Below the pieces are notes generated by a model. The model was not told the origin of the DNA, searched no databases, and was given only the letters and a program-made list of their open reading frames with translations. This document shows positions 1-8,758 of a stretch of 64,000 bases of DNA, piece by piece (within the stretch, counting starts at the first letter, position 1; each line of letters opens with the position of its first letter). The stretch comes from Mycobacterium scrofulaceum (GTDB lineage Bacteria; Actinomycetota; Actinomycetes; Mycobacteriales; Mycobacteriaceae), in assembly GCF_002086735.1 (NCBI RefSeq), contig NZ_MVIJ01000007.1, positions 62,001 to 126,000 of the forward strand, given 5' to 3'. Position numbers and translations under genes: made by a program.

Positions 1-279
1 TACGCCGCCGCCAAGGCCGGGCTCAACGCCATGACCGAGGCGCTGGCGAAGGCGTTCGGTCCGCCGGTGCGGGTGAATACGCTGATGGCCGGGCCGTTCC
101 TCACGGACGTGAGCAAGTCCTGGAACCTCGAGGCGGCCCACGGCAAGCCCTTCGGGCACCTCGCGCTGCAGCGCGCCGGCGATCCGGCCGAAATCGTCGG
201 GGCCACATTGTTTTTGGCGTCCGACGCCTCCAGCTTCACCACCGGTTCGATCCTGCGCGCCGACGGCGGACTTCCCTGA
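1..279 (+). CDS. Short-chain dehydrogenase/reductase, C-terminal part (cut by window edge)
   Basis: The frame is open at base 1, so the N-terminal Rossmann part lies outside the window. The first five visible codons read Tyr-Ala-Ala-Ala-Lys, the YxxxK active-site motif of the SDR family. The rest has the usual SDR C-terminal pattern: the RVNTLMAGPF stretch after the active site, then ATLFLASDASSFTTG and a terminal DGG. The enzyme should use NAD(P)H on an alcohol or ketone, but the substrate cannot be inferred. The stop is 40 bp before an acyl-CoA dehydrogenase gene on the same strand, which suggests a lipid or steroid catabolic operon. Confidence 0.9.
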   Translation, partial: YAAAKAGLNAMTEALAKAFGPPVRVNTLMAGPFLTDVSKSWNLEAAHGKPFGHLALQRAGDPAEIVGATLFLASDASSFTTGSILRADGGLP

Positions 280-319
280 CGTGGCGGGTCACCGCCAATG
301 AACACCTAGGAGCATTCGA

Positions 320-1639
320 ATGTCTTGGGACTTCTCCACCGAACCGGAATTTCAGCAGAAAATCGACTGGGTCCGCGAGTTCGTCCGCGAGGAGGTGGAA
401 CCCCTCGAGGTGCTGTTCCCCGGCTGCGAGTTCCTGCCGCTGAACGACGAACGCCGCCGCATCGTCGACCCCCTCAAACAACGGGTCCGCGACCACGGCC
501 TGTGGGCGCCGCATCTGGGCCCCGAACTGGGCGGCCAGGGCTTCGGCGCGGTCAAGCTGACGCTGATCAACGAGATTCTGGGCCGCAGCCCCTGGGCGCC
601 GATCGTCTTCGGGACGCAGGCGCCCGACACGGGAAACGCGGAGATCATCGCCCGCTTCGGCACGCAGGACCAGAAGGACCGCTACCTCGCCGGGCTGCTG
701 TCCGGGGAGATCTTCTCGTGCTTTTCGATGACGGAGCCACAGGGCGGCGCCGATCCGCGGGTGTTCCGGACGCGCGCCTTCCGCGACGGCTCAGAAAAAA
801 ACGGGGACTGGGTGATCACCGGCCGAAAGTACTTCTCCTCCAACGCCTCCGTCGCCTCGTTCTTCATCGTCGTCGCCATCACCGACCCCGACGTGCCGGT
901 GCACCGCGGCGCCTCGACGTTTCTGGTGCCCGCCGGGACCGACGGGCTGACCATCGAGGCCACCCATCACCTGGTCGGTGCGCTGCCGCACGAACCCGGG
1001 CACTCGCTGGTGCACTACGAGGGGGTCCGGGTGCCGTCGGACGCACTCCTGGGCGAGCCCGGCCAGGGCTTCATGATCCTGCAGACCCGCCTGGCCGGCG
1101 GCCGGCTGCATCACGCGATGCGATCGATCGGGGTGGCCCAACGCGCGGTGGAGATGATGGCCCGCCGCGCGAAAAGCCGCTTCACCCAGGGCAGTTCGTT
1201 GGCCGACAAGCAGCTGGTGCAGGCGTTCATCGCCGACTCCTATACCGAGCTGATGCCGTTCCGGCTGGCGGTGCTGCACGCGGCGTGGCTGATCGACACC
1301 GCCGGGGAACACGCGGCCCGCGCCGAGATCGGCGCCTGCAAGATCCTGGCGTCACAGGTACTCAAATCGATTGGGCTGCGCGCGATCCAGGTGCACGGCG
1401 CACTGGGCACCACCGACCAGTTGCCGCTGGTCAACGTGCTGCTCGGCGGGGTGGCACTCGGGCTGGCCGACGGACCGACCGAGGCCCACAAGGTCAACCT
1501 GGCCAAGCTGCTGCTCAAACACTACGAGGCCGAGGACGCCGAGTGGCCCAGTGAGCTGCTGGACATCCGCCGGGAGGCCGCACGCACCAAGTACGGCGAC
1601 CTGATCGACCGGGTTCCGGCGCTGCCCGATTCGCCGTGA
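320..1639 (+). CDS. Acyl-CoA dehydrogenase (FadE family)
   Basis: This 439-residue flavoprotein should desaturate an acyl-CoA at the alpha-beta carbons. It has the family layout: an N-terminal helical domain, a central beta domain with CFSMTEPQGGADP near residues 133-145 (FAD-contacting TEP..G.D motif), and a C-terminal helical domain with the IQVHGALGTTDQLPL stretch near residue 355. AGGAG at 308-312 sits 7 nt before the ATG, which fixes the start. The stop overlaps the next gene's GTG by 4 bp (GTGA), so the two are probably translationally coupled. It resembles the ACAD10/11-like mycobacterial FadE group. Substrate chain length is unknown. Confidence 0.93.
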   Translation: MSWDFSTEPEFQQKIDWVREFVREEVEPLEVLFPGCEFLPLNDERRRIVDPLKQRVRDHGLWAPHLGPELGGQGFGAVKLTLINEILGRSPWAPIVFGTQAPDTGNAEIIARFGTQDQKDRYLAGLLSGEIFSCFSMTEPQGGADPRVFRTRAFRDGSEKNGDWVITGRKYFSSNASVASFFIVVAITDPDVPVHRGASTFLVPAGTDGLTIEATHHLVGALPHEPGHSLVHYEGVRVPSDALLGEPGQGFMILQTRLAGGRLHHAMRSIGVAQRAVEMMARRAKSRFTQGSSLADKQLVQAFIADSYTELMPFRLAVLHAAWLIDTAGEHAARAEIGACKILASQVLKSIGLRAIQVHGALGTTDQLPLVNVLLGGVALGLADGPTEAHKVNLAKLLLKHYEAEDAEWPSELLDIRREAARTKYGDLIDRVPALPDSP

Positions 1640-2247
1640 ACACCAGGGTGACGGCGGCGGTCGAGCGGGCACTCGACGAACGCCAGCGGGAGGCCACCGA
1701 GGAGGTCGAGCGCATCCTGGCCGCGGCGGTCCGCGTCATGGAACGGGTCGCGCCCGAACCCCCGCGGGTGAGCGACATCGTCGCCGAGGCGGGCTCGTCG
1801 AACAAGGCGTTTTACCGGTATTTCGCCGGCAAGGACGACCTCATCCTGGCCGTCATGGAGCGCGGCGTGGCCATCGTGGTGTCCTACCTCGAGCACCAGA
1901 TGGCCAAGGAGCGACACCCGCGTGACCAGGTCGCGCGCTGGATCGAGGGCACGCTGGCTCAGGTGGCCGACCCCCACCTGATCAGCATGAGCCGGGCGGC
2001 GGCCGGGCAGATGTCGGCCGGCACGGACTGGCGGGCCGCGGACCGGGAGATGATGCGCCCGTTGCGCGATCTGCTCGTCAAACCCGTTGCGGCGATGGGC
2101 AGCAACGACGTCGAGCGGGACGTGGAGGCCGTGTTCAGCTGCACGGCGGCGACGATGCGCCGATACGTGGGGTCGGCCGACCGGCCCCGGTCCGACGACA
2201 TCGCACACCTGGTGGGGTTCTGCCTGCGCGGTCTGGGGGTCAGTTGA
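1636..2247 (+). CDS. TetR-family transcriptional regulator
   Basis: This 203-residue protein has an N-terminal helix-turn-helix (about residues 17-63, with RVSDIVAEAGSSNKAFYRYFAGKDDLI, the typical TetR recognition-helix region) and a variable ligand-binding C-terminus. It starts with GTG inside the stop of the acyl-CoA dehydrogenase gene, and its stop shares one base with the following oxidoreductase ATG. It is thus embedded in the operon it probably controls, and an acyl-CoA-type effector is likely by context. No clear palindromic operator was identified near the visible operon start, and the true promoter lies outside the window. Confidence 0.92.
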   Translation: MNTRVTAAVERALDERQREATEEVERILAAAVRVMERVAPEPPRVSDIVAEAGSSNKAFYRYFAGKDDLILAVMERGVAIVVSYLEHQMAKERHPRDQVARWIEGTLAQVADPHLISMSRAAAGQMSAGTDWRAADREMMRPLRDLLVKPVAAMGSNDVERDVEAVFSCTAATMRRYVGSADRPRSDDIAHLVGFCLRGLGVS

Positions 2248-3218
2248 TGCGCGCCGTCGTCTGCCGTGCCTATGGCACTCCGGAGGATCTGGTTCTCGAG
2301 GACGTCGCCGAGCCGGTCCCGGCCCCCGGGCAGTTGCTGGTGCGCGTCCACGCCGCGGCGGTCAATTTTCCCGACGTCCTGTTCATCGCCGGCAAGTACC
2401 AGGTCAAGATTCCGCCCCCGTTCATTCCGGGCAACGAGATCGCCGGCGAGGTGGTAGCCGCCGGTGCGGGCGCGCCGTTCGAGCCGGGACAGCGCGTGTC
2501 CGGGACCACCTTTGGTGCGTTCGCCGAGCGGGCCCTGCTGGACGCCGGTCAGGCGGCGCTGGTGCCCGACGACGCCGACTTCGCCTCGGCCGCGGCCTTC
2601 GGGGTGACCTACCGCACCGCCTACCACGCGCTGCGGTCGACCGCCGCCGTGGCAGAGGGGGACTGGGTCGTCGTGCTGGGCGCCGCGGGCGGGGTCGGGC
2701 TGGCGGCGGTCGACCTGGCCGTCGCCATGGGGGCGCGGGTGCTGGCCGCGGCATCCAGCCCGGAGAAACTCGAGTTGTGCCGGCAACGCGGCGCGGAGGC
2801 GACCGTCGACTACGACCGGGAGGACGTGAAGTCGCGCATCCGCGAGCTCACCGGCGACGCCGCCAAAGTGGTCATCGACCCCGTCGGTGGGCCGTACGCT
2901 GAGCCGGCGCTGCGCGGGCTGGCGCGCGGCGGCACCTTCGTCACGCTGGGCTACGCCGCCGGGACGATACCTGCCATCCCGCTCAACCTCGTTCTGCTGA
3001 AAGACATCTGCGTGCGCGGCATGGAGATCCGGACGTTCATGACCGACCACCCCGACGAGGCCACCCGCGACATGCGGGAGCTGTCGGAGATGTTCGCCGC
3101 CGGCACCGTCCGCCCGTACATCGGGGCGCGGTTCCCCCTGTCCGAGACCGCCGCCGCGCTGCGGCACGTGGCCGACCGAAAGGTGTTGGGTAAGGTCGTC
3201 ATCGACGTGGCGCGCTAG
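2247..3218 (+). CDS. NADPH:quinone oxidoreductase, zinc-independent MDR family
   Basis: This 323-residue medium-chain dehydrogenase has a GroES-like N-terminal half and a Rossmann half with the GAAGGVG dinucleotide motif near residue 150. The structural-zinc cysteine cluster of alcohol dehydrogenases is absent, which places it with zeta-crystallin-type quinone or enoyl reductases. The ATG shares its A with the TetR stop (TGATG); a TTG three bases upstream is a weaker alternative start. It is last in the operon and is followed by a palindromic element before a convergent gene. The physiological substrate is unknown. Confidence 0.92.
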   Translation: MRAVVCRAYGTPEDLVLEDVAEPVPAPGQLLVRVHAAAVNFPDVLFIAGKYQVKIPPPFIPGNEIAGEVVAAGAGAPFEPGQRVSGTTFGAFAERALLDAGQAALVPDDADFASAAAFGVTYRTAYHALRSTAAVAEGDWVVVLGAAGGVGLAAVDLAVAMGARVLAAASSPEKLELCRQRGAEATVDYDREDVKSRIRELTGDAAKVVIDPVGGPYAEPALRGLARGGTFVTLGYAAGTIPAIPLNLVLLKDICVRGMEIRTFMTDHPDEATRDMRELSEMFAAGTVRPYIGARFPLSETAAALRHVADRKVLGKVVIDVAR

Positions 3219-3222
3219 TTTC

Positions 3223-3284
3223 CGCGAGCAGACGCAAAGTCGCACAGAGCCGATGAGTTTGATGCGATTCTGTGTCTGCTCGCG
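3223..3284. repeat. Palindromic intergenic element, copy 1
   Basis: Two 22-nt arms (3223-3244 and 3263-3284) are inverted copies with three mismatches around an 18-nt spacer. The outer part reads CGCGAGCAGAC. The element lies between the stops of two convergent genes, and a better-preserved copy occupies the same kind of site at 48184-48245. The RNA would fold into a long hairpin, so it could act as a bidirectional terminator. It has no encoded transposase. Confidence 0.8.
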
Positions 3285-3292
3285 AGGGTCGA

Positions 3293-5167
3293 CTAGGGGG
3301 TGACGATGTTGAAACCCGGGTCGGGCTCATCCAGCACACCCAGGAAGGTCCGCAGCGCTTCCCGATCGCCGGATATCTTCAGTCCGGTCGAGGCGAAGTC
3401 GCCCAGCGCCGCCGTCAACAGCCGGGACTTGCTGTCCAACTCGACCGTGACGGTCGCCGTCGCGGGTTCGGCCGCCGCCTTCCGGTACACGAGCACCCCG
3501 TTGCGCAGGGTGAGCCGGTAGTTGACGGCCAGATCGGTGAAGGCGAGGTCGATGGTCAGGTCGAGATCCCAACTGCGTGGCCCGTCGACCCGGATGGCCA
3601 GGCTGTCGAAGATCTGCTCCGGCGTCAGCTGGGAGAGCATGGTGGGCGAGGTGGCCTGGGTCGCAGTGCCGAAGTTCCCGTCGAGCAACTCGGTTGCGCC
3701 GCTGAGGAAGAAGTTGCGCCAGGTCGCGTTCTCGGCGCCGTAGGCCAGCTGCTCGAGCGTGTCGGCGTACAGCGCTCGGGCGCCGGCGTGTCCGCTGTCG
3801 GCGAAGATGGCATGATCCAGTAGTGTTGCCGCCCAACGAAAGTCGCCGGCGTCGAACGCCTTCCGGGCCAGCTCGACGACGCGGTCGATTCCGCCCATCG
3901 CGTCGACGTAGCGCGGGGCGAGGGCCTCCGGGGGATGCGGCCACAGCCGCGCCGGGTTGCCGTCGAACCAGCCCATGTACCGCTGGTACACGGCCTTGAC
4001 GTTGTGGCTGACCGACCCGTAGTACCCGTGGGTGTGCCAGGCCCGCTCGAGCGCCGGTGGCATCTGGAACATCTCGGCGATCTCGACCCCGGTGTAACCC
4101 CGGTTGAGCAGTCGCAGCGTCTGGTCGTGCAGGTAGGCATACATGTCGCGCTGCAGCGACAGGAACTGGACGATGTTTTCCTCCCCCCAGGTCGGCCAGT
4201 GGTGGGAGGCGAACACCACGTCGGCGCGGTCGGCGAAGGTGTCGATCGCCTCGGTGAGGTAGCCGGACCACGCGTGCGGGTCGCGCACCAGGGCACCGCG
4301 CAGGGTCAGCAGGTTGTGCAGGTTGTGGGTGGCGTTCTCGGCCATGCACAACGCGCGGAAACGCGGGAAGTAGAAATGCATTTCGGCGGGCGCCTCGGTG
4401 CCGGGCGCCATCTGGAACTCAATCTCCACGCCGTCGACAGTGTGCGTCTCGCCGGTCGCGGTGACGTCGATGGTGGGGACGATGATCGCCACCTCGCCGG
4501 TGGAGGGGGCCTGGCCCAGCCCGCAGCCCACCTGGCCCTGGGGTCCGCGGGGCAGCAGGGTGCCGTACATGTAGGTCGCCCGGCGCGTCATCGCCGGGCC
4601 GGCGTAGACGTTCTCCCGGACCGCGTGCTCGGCGAAACCCTCGGGCGCCAGCACGGCCACGGCGCCCGCGTCCACCTCCGCCTGCGAGGTGACACCCAGC
4701 ACGCCCCCGAAGTGGTCGACATGGCTGTGGGTGTAGATCACCGCGACCACGGGGCGGTCGCCCCCGCGGTGCTCCCGATACAACGCCAGCGCGGCGGCCG
4801 CCACCTCGGTGGACACCAGCGGGTCGATGACGATGATGCCGGTGTCGCCCTCGACGAACGTGACATTGGAGATGTCGAAGCCACGGACCTGGTAGATACC
4901 CGGAACCACTTCGTAGAGGCCCTGTTTGGCGACCAGGGTCGACTGCCGCCACAGGCTGGGGTGCACCGACGCCGGCGCGGCTCCGCGGAGGAAGGCGTAG
5001 GCGTCGTTGTCCCACACCACGCGTCCGTCGGCCGCCCGGATGACGCACGGGGACAGGGCGGCGATGAACCCGCGGTCGGCGTCGTGGAAGTCGGTGTCGT
5101 CATCGAGGGGCAGCGCATGCGCGCGGTGCGCCGCCTCGATGACCGCGGTGGGGGGTTTGTGTTCCAC
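3293..5167 (-). CDS. Metallo-beta-lactamase-fold alkyl sulfatase (SdsA/Rv3762c type)
   Basis: This 624-residue protein should hydrolyse alkyl sulfate esters such as SDS to an alcohol and sulfate. The zinc motif HxHxDH is present as THSHVDH near residues 146-152, in a metallo-beta-lactamase domain (about residues 80-330). An alpha-helical dimerisation region and a C-terminal SCP2-like domain follow, as in SdsA1. The GTG at 5167 gives the usual family length; longer in-frame starts reach 5206 but add a non-conserved tail. No strong Shine-Dalgarno is visible. It is divergent from lpqH and convergent with the upstream operon. Cellular location is probably cytoplasmic or peripheral, as no signal peptide is seen. 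Confidence 0.88.
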   Translation of the reverse strand: MEHKPPTAVIEAAHRAHALPLDDDTDFHDADRGFIAALSPCVIRAADGRVVWDNDAYAFLRGAAPASVHPSLWRQSTLVAKQGLYEVVPGIYQVRGFDISNVTFVEGDTGIIVIDPLVSTEVAAAALALYREHRGGDRPVVAVIYTHSHVDHFGGVLGVTSQAEVDAGAVAVLAPEGFAEHAVRENVYAGPAMTRRATYMYGTLLPRGPQGQVGCGLGQAPSTGEVAIIVPTIDVTATGETHTVDGVEIEFQMAPGTEAPAEMHFYFPRFRALCMAENATHNLHNLLTLRGALVRDPHAWSGYLTEAIDTFADRADVVFASHHWPTWGEENIVQFLSLQRDMYAYLHDQTLRLLNRGYTGVEIAEMFQMPPALERAWHTHGYYGSVSHNVKAVYQRYMGWFDGNPARLWPHPPEALAPRYVDAMGGIDRVVELARKAFDAGDFRWAATLLDHAIFADSGHAGARALYADTLEQLAYGAENATWRNFFLSGATELLDGNFGTATQATSPTMLSQLTPEQIFDSLAIRVDGPRSWDLDLTIDLAFTDLAVNYRLTLRNGVLVYRKAAAEPATATVTVELDSKSRLLTAALGDFASTGLKISGDREALRTFLGVLDEPDPGFNIVTP

Positions 5168-5262
5168 GCCAATACAGTGCCATCGACGGCCCATTCCCGA
5201 AGCCATTCCGGACGGATCTTGTCCCGTTGATTAATGAACAGAGAAACAATTTCTGGCGGCCC

Positions 5263-5268
5263 TAGATT
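5263..5268 (+). promoter_or_regulatory. Possible -10 hexamer for lpqH
   Basis: TAGATT fits the mycobacterial TANNNT -10 consensus and lies in the short AT-richer stretch between the divergent hydrolase gene and lpqH. It would give a 5' leader of about 70 nt. No convincing -35 is visible, so this is tentative. Confidence 0.3.
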
Positions 5269-5345
5269 ATCGGCCCAGTTAACCCGCATACTGCCCGAAC
5301 GGCCCTCAATGCCGTGGGTCGCAACTTTCGGGCAAAGGAGAGCAC

Positions 5346-5822
5346 GTGAAGCGTGGACTGATGGTCGCGGCGGCCGGAGCGGCAATTTTGGCCGCCGGTA
5401 TTTCCGGCTGTTCCAGCAACAAGTCGAGTTCGGGCGGTTCGGGCACCAGCTCCGCGGTGAACACCTCGGCGGGCGCTGCCAGCGGAACCAAGGTCATCAT
5501 CGACGGTAAGGACCAAAACGTCAGCGGCTCGGTCGTGTGCACCACCGCGGGCGGCAACGTCAACATCGCGATCGGAGGCGCAGCGACCGGGATCGCCGCC
5601 GTGCTCACCGACGCCAGCCCGCCCCAGGTGAAGTCCGTCGGGCTGGGCAACGTCAACGGCGTGACGCTCGGCTACACCTCCGGGACCGGCCAGGGCAACG
5701 CCTCCGCCGAGAAGAACGGCAACACCTACAAGATCACCGGCACGGCCACCGGCGTCGACATGGCCAACCCGATGCAACCGGTGAACAAGCCGTTCGAAAT
5801 CGACGTCAACTGCTCTAGCTAG
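5346..5822 (+). CDS. lpqH: 19-kDa lipoprotein LpqH
   Basis: This 158-residue exported lipoprotein has a signal peptide (residues 1-21) ending in the lipobox Ile-Ser-Gly-Cys, so Cys22 is the lipidation site. A Ser/Gly/Thr-rich linker and the LpqH beta domain follow (two further Cys, at VVCTT and VNCSS, probably disulfide-bonded). The family protein is a surface lipoprotein and TLR2 agonist in M. tuberculosis. The GTG at 5346 has AAAGGAGAG about 7 nt upstream, which supports the start. The stop overlaps the end of the convergent tcrY gene by 8 bp, so transcripts from the two genes collide. Confidence 0.97.
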   Translation: MKRGLMVAAAGAAILAAGISGCSSNKSSSGGSGTSSAVNTSAGAASGTKVIIDGKDQNVSGSVVCTTAGGNVNIAIGGAATGIAAVLTDASPPQVKSVGLGNVNGVTLGYTSGTGQGNASAEKNGNTYKITGTATGVDMANPMQPVNKPFEIDVNCSS

Positions 5823-7383
5823 GCGATGGCGCGGGCGGTTGCCACCCGTTGAGTGGCAACCGCACCGTGAACTCGGTGTAGCCGGGTGAGCTGTTCACCG
5901 CGATCGTCCCGTTGTGCGCCCTGACGACCGCGGAGACGATCGCCAGTCCCAGGCCGGTGCTGCCGCCCTTGCGGGAACGCGAGGTGTCACCGCGGGCGAA
6001 TCGCTCGAACACTTCGGACTGAAGCGCCGCCGGGATGCCGGGGCCATTGTCGATCACCTGCAGCACGGTCTGCGTCGGCTCCGCGCTCAACCGGGTGGTC
6101 ACGACGGTGCCGGCGCCGGTGTGCAGGCGGGCGTTGGCGAGCAGATTGGTCAGGACCTGGTGCAGCCGGGCCGCGTCACCGGTGACGATCACCGGCTCCT
6201 CCGGCAGGTCCAGCTCCCACTGATGATCCGGCCCGGCGACGTGCGCGTCGTTGACCGCGTCGACCGCCACCCGCGACAAGTCGACCGGTTCGCGTTCCAG
6301 CGGCCGGCCGGAGTCCAACCGGGCCAGCAGCAGCAGGTCTTCGACCAGGCGCGTCATCCGTTCCGTCTCGGAGGCCACCCGGCTCATCGCGTGCGCCACC
6401 GCCTCCCGGTCGTCACCCATGCGCTGGGTGAGTTCGGTGTAGCCACGGATCGCGGCAAGGGGCGTGCGCAGTTCGTGGCTGGCGTCGGCGACGAACTGAC
6501 GGACACGCGTCTCGCTGGCCTGTCGGGCCGAGAGCGCGGCCGCGATGTGGTCGAGCATCCGGTTGAGGGCCGACCCGAGTTGGCCGACCTCGGTGGAGGG
6601 GTTGGCATCCGATTCGCGGACCCGCAGCGGAAGCTCGACCTCGCCGCGATCCAACGGCAGGTCGGCGACCCGGCTCGCCGTCTGGGCTACGCGGCGCAGG
6701 GGCGCCAGCGCCCGCCGGACGATGATCACCCCGGCGATCGTCGCGGCCGCGAGCGCGATCACGGTGACGATCCCGAAGATGATCATCATCCGGATCAGGG
6801 TGGCATCGATGTTGGACATCGAGAGCCCGGTGACGATGATGTCGCCCCCGTTGCGGCTCGGCGCGGCCATCACCCGGTACCGGCCGAGACCCTCCAGGTC
6901 CACGGTGACGGGCGCGTGACTGGCCGAGATCTGCTCCAGTTGCGTCTGGGCGGCGGGGGTCAGCGCGGCCCTGGTGCCGCTGCTGGTCAAATAGCCCGCG
7001 TCGACCGCCTTGCCGTGGTTGACCACCGCGGCGACCATGCCCGCCGGCTGCCCGGGGGCATCCAGGAACCGCGGGCCGGGTCCGGGCCTGGGAAAGTACG
7101 AGTGCTGGTGCCGCCATCCCGGGCGGTTGGGTTCGGGATACATCAGCGCCGAACGGAACGACGTGCCGGCGAGTTGCCCGTCAAGCTGCTTCACCAGGTG
7201 GTGGTTCAGCGCCAGTTCGGTCACCGCGGTGATGCCGACGCACACGATGGCGAGTACGACGATCTGGCCGACCAGCAGTCGCAGCCGCAGGGACCAGGCC
7301 CGCCGCGCGCTGGCCAATGGTCGCGACCCGCTACGCCCGGCCAATAGTCGCGACCCGCTGCTAGCGGGCCGGCTTGAGGACAT
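5815..7383 (-). CDS. tcrY: Sensor histidine kinase TcrY
   Basis: This membrane histidine kinase partners the TcrX regulator. Counting from ATG 7383 (522 residues), there is a TM helix near 36-56, an extracytoplasmic sensor loop, a second TM helix near 199-223, a HAMP domain, a HisKA motif ASHELRTPL with His303, and an ATPase domain with [17 protein letters not shown] and GSTGLGL. The start is uncertain: ATG 7395 and a downstream TTG are possible, and the N-terminus carries a 9-residue tandem duplication. The gene overlaps the end of tcrX by 23 bp, so the pair is co-translated. The signal sensed is unknown from sequence. Confidence 0.93.
   Translation of the reverse strand: MSSSRPASSGSRLLAGRSGSRPLASARRAWSLRLRLLVGQIVVLAIVCVGITAVTELALNHHLVKQLDGQLAGTSFRSALMYPEPNRPGWRHQHSYFPRPGPGPRFLDAPGQPAGMVAAVVNHGKAVDAGYLTSSGTRAALTPAAQTQLEQISASHAPVTVDLEGLGRYRVMAAPSRNGGDIIVTGLSMSNIDATLIRMMIIFGIVTVIALAAATIAGVIIVRRALAPLRRVAQTASRVADLPLDRGEVELPLRVRESDANPSTEVGQLGSALNRMLDHIAAALSARQASETRVRQFVADASHELRTPLAAIRGYTELTQRMGDDREAVAHAMSRVASETERMTRLVEDLLLLARLDSGRPLEREPVDLSRVAVDAVNDAHVAGPDHQWELDLPEEPVIVTGDAARLHQVLTNLLANARLHTGAGTVVTTRLSAEPTQTVLQVIDNGPGIPAALQSEVFERFARGDTSRSRKGGSTGLGLAIVSAVVRAHNGTIAVNSSPGYTEFTVRLPLNGWQPPAPSPS
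7312..7365. repeat. 27-bp tandem duplication at the tcrX/tcrY junction
   Basis: Two adjacent 27-bp units (7312-7338 and 7339-7365) share GGCCAAT(G/A)GTCGCGACCCGCT with one mismatch in the first 21 bases. In the tcrY frame they encode SGSRLLAGR then SGSRPLASA. The right-hand unit contains the tcrX stop codon, so the duplication lengthened the overlap between the genes or shifted the tcrY start. Confidence 0.8.
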
Positions 7384-8065
7384 AACCCGCGCCACGCAGC
7401 GTGTGGATCATGGGGTCGCGGCCGTTGTCGATCTTCTTGCGCAGATAGGAAATGTAGAGCTCGACGATGTTCGACCGGCCGCCGAAGTCGTAGCTCCAAA
7501 CCCGGTCGAGGATCTGGGCCTTGCTGAGCACCCGCTTCGAGTTGCGCATCATGAACCGCAGCAGCTCGAACTCGGTGGAGGTCAACGAGATCGGCTCGCC
7601 GGCGCGCGTCACCTCGTGGCTGTCCTCGTCGAGGACCAGGTCACCGACGACCAGCTGCGCGCCGCTGTCCAACGTCGTCACCCCGGTGCGCCGCAGCAGC
7701 GCGCGCAGGCGCAGCACCACCTCTTCGATGCTGAACGGTTTGGTGACATAGTCGTCGCCGCCCGCGGTCAAGCCGGCGATGCGGTCTTCCACCGCGTCCT
7801 TGGCCGTCAGCAGGAGCACGGGCAGCTGCGGGTTCTCCTCGCGCAACTTATGCAGGACGTCGAGCCCGCTCATATCGGGCAACATCACGTCGAGGACGAC
7901 CACGTCGGGACGCTGGCCGCGGGCCGCGGCAATGGCCGACGCGCCGTCGCTGGCGGTGGCGATGTTCCAGCCCTCGTACCGCAGCGCCATCGACACCATT
8001 TCGGCCAGGACCGATTCGTCGTCGACGACCAAGACGTTGATCGGATTTCCATCCGCGCGACACAT
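7361..8065 (-). CDS. tcrX: Response regulator TcrX (OmpR/PhoB type)
   Basis: This 234-residue regulator has a receiver domain (acidic pair Asp15-Asp16, phosphoacceptor Asp59 in VLDVMLPD, switch Thr and Lys in LLTAKD) and a winged-helix DNA-binding domain ending in [13 protein letters not shown] 8065 gives the same length as M. tuberculosis TcrX; an in-frame start at 8119 would add 18 residues. A purine-rich GAGCGGGTGG lies just upstream of the ATG. It is upstream of, and overlapping, tcrY on the minus strand. TcrX of M. tuberculosis is linked to iron-limited expression. No box for this is recognised here. Confidence 0.95.
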   Translation of the reverse strand: MCRADGNPINVLVVDDESVLAEMVSMALRYEGWNIATASDGASAIAAARGQRPDVVVLDVMLPDMSGLDVLHKLREENPQLPVLLLTAKDAVEDRIAGLTAGGDDYVTKPFSIEEVVLRLRALLRRTGVTTLDSGAQLVVGDLVLDEDSHEVTRAGEPISLTSTEFELLRFMMRNSKRVLSKAQILDRVWSYDFGGRSNIVELYISYLRKKIDNGRDPMIHTLRGAGYVLKPAR

Positions 8066-8161
8066 GACCACCCGCTCGACGGAGGCTCGCGATTGTGTCA
8101 CAGGTTCCAGTATGCGCACCCCGCTGAGGCGCGGCTATGGCCTACCTTTGCGCCCCCTGTG

Positions 8162-8205
8162 AACGGGATCGCGCGACTGCTGAGCAGTCGCGCGATCCCG
8201 TTTTT
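8162..8205. terminator. Perfect 20-bp hairpin with T-run
   Basis: AACGGGATCGCGCGACTGCT (8162-8181) and its exact reverse complement (8183-8202) are separated by one base and followed on the plus strand by TTT (five T in all, 8201-8205). The hairpin lies 13 bp past the stop of the minus-strand gene at 8219-8374, so it most likely ends that transcript. The T-run is on the plus-strand side, so it may act in both directions and insulate the tcrX start. Confidence 0.7.
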
Positions 8206-8218
8206 CCCGGCGAGGTGG

Positions 8219-8374
8219 TTAATACCAGTAGCGCCGGCCGGCGACCGGGCGGCCGATGGAGCCCATAATCCACAAGACGGCGCCGATGACGAGCACGACG
8301 ACGCCGATCTCCCACAGCAATGGGACGCTGAATACAAATCCGAGAATAAGCAGAACTACGCCCAAGACAATCAT
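8219..8374 (-). CDS. 51-residue membrane protein (DUF6131-like)
   Basis: The very small protein is almost wholly hydrophobic: two membrane segments (about residues 2-18 and 22-40) and a short basic tail ending RRYWY. AAAAGGAG lies 5 nt before the ATG at 8374, so the short form is correct and the longer open frame to 8521 is not coding. It follows the 78-residue membrane protein gene with 11 bp between, so the two form an operon ended by the hairpin at 8162. Its function is unknown. Such proteins are common in actinobacteria. Confidence 0.85.
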   Translation of the reverse strand: MIVLGVVLLILGFVFSVPLLWEIGVVVLVIGAVLWIMGSIGRPVAGRRYWY

Positions 8375-8385
8375 GACGACTCCTT

Positions 8386-8622
8386 TTAGGTGAGGGGTAG
8401 TAGGACACCAGGCATTGAACTGGGCTGCGGAACATGGCAGTCCTTGACTTTCGGGTTGACTCCCCCGTAATTCAAAGGTCCCGCGATGACGGTCAAGGCG
8501 ATGTTTCCCGCCGTGACGCAACTGGTCGAGTCACCCTTGAAGTAATCGCGTTGCCACGCCGCGAACACCCCGATGAGCAGCCATACCAGGGCAATGGTCC
8601 CAATGATTCCGCTGCCACGCAT
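8386..8622 (-). CDS. 78-residue single-pass membrane protein
   Basis: One N-terminal membrane helix (about residues 6-23) leads to a hydrophilic, probably extracytoplasmic tail of about 55 residues with two cysteines (TSCVTAG and KDCHVP) that could form a disulfide. GGAGG lies 4 nt before ATG 8622 (a TTG at 8634 is ruled out by this). No family is recognised. It leads a two-gene operon with the 51-residue membrane protein and has a 16-nt palindrome just upstream, which may be an operator. Confidence 0.8.
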   Translation of the reverse strand: MRGSGIIGTIALVWLLIGVFAAWQRDYFKGDSTSCVTAGNIALTVIAGPLNYGGVNPKVKDCHVPQPSSMPGVLLPLT

Positions 8623-8640
8623 GGTGACCTCCAATGTGAT

Positions 8641-8656
8641 CGAGAAAAATTTCTCG
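8641..8656. promoter_or_regulatory. Short AT-rich palindrome, possible operator
   Basis: CGAGAAA and TTTCTCG form perfect 7-bp arms around AA. The element is 18 bp upstream of ATG 8622, overlapping where a promoter or leader of the small membrane-protein operon must lie. It stands out in GC-rich DNA. The binding protein is unknown. Confidence 0.4.
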
Positions 8657-8758
8657 TGGACGATAGTTACCCATTCGACTTGTGCCTAAACATTGCGCCG
8701 GGTGAATTCGTCAGTGCCCCAGCGAAGCCCGGCGGGGCCGGCGAGCTGGTTCGACGCG

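Noticed and set aside
8219..8521. A 100-residue form of the small membrane protein
   Set aside because: Its first 49 codons overlap the end of the upstream gene in another frame. A strong ribosome site directly precedes the ATG at 8374.
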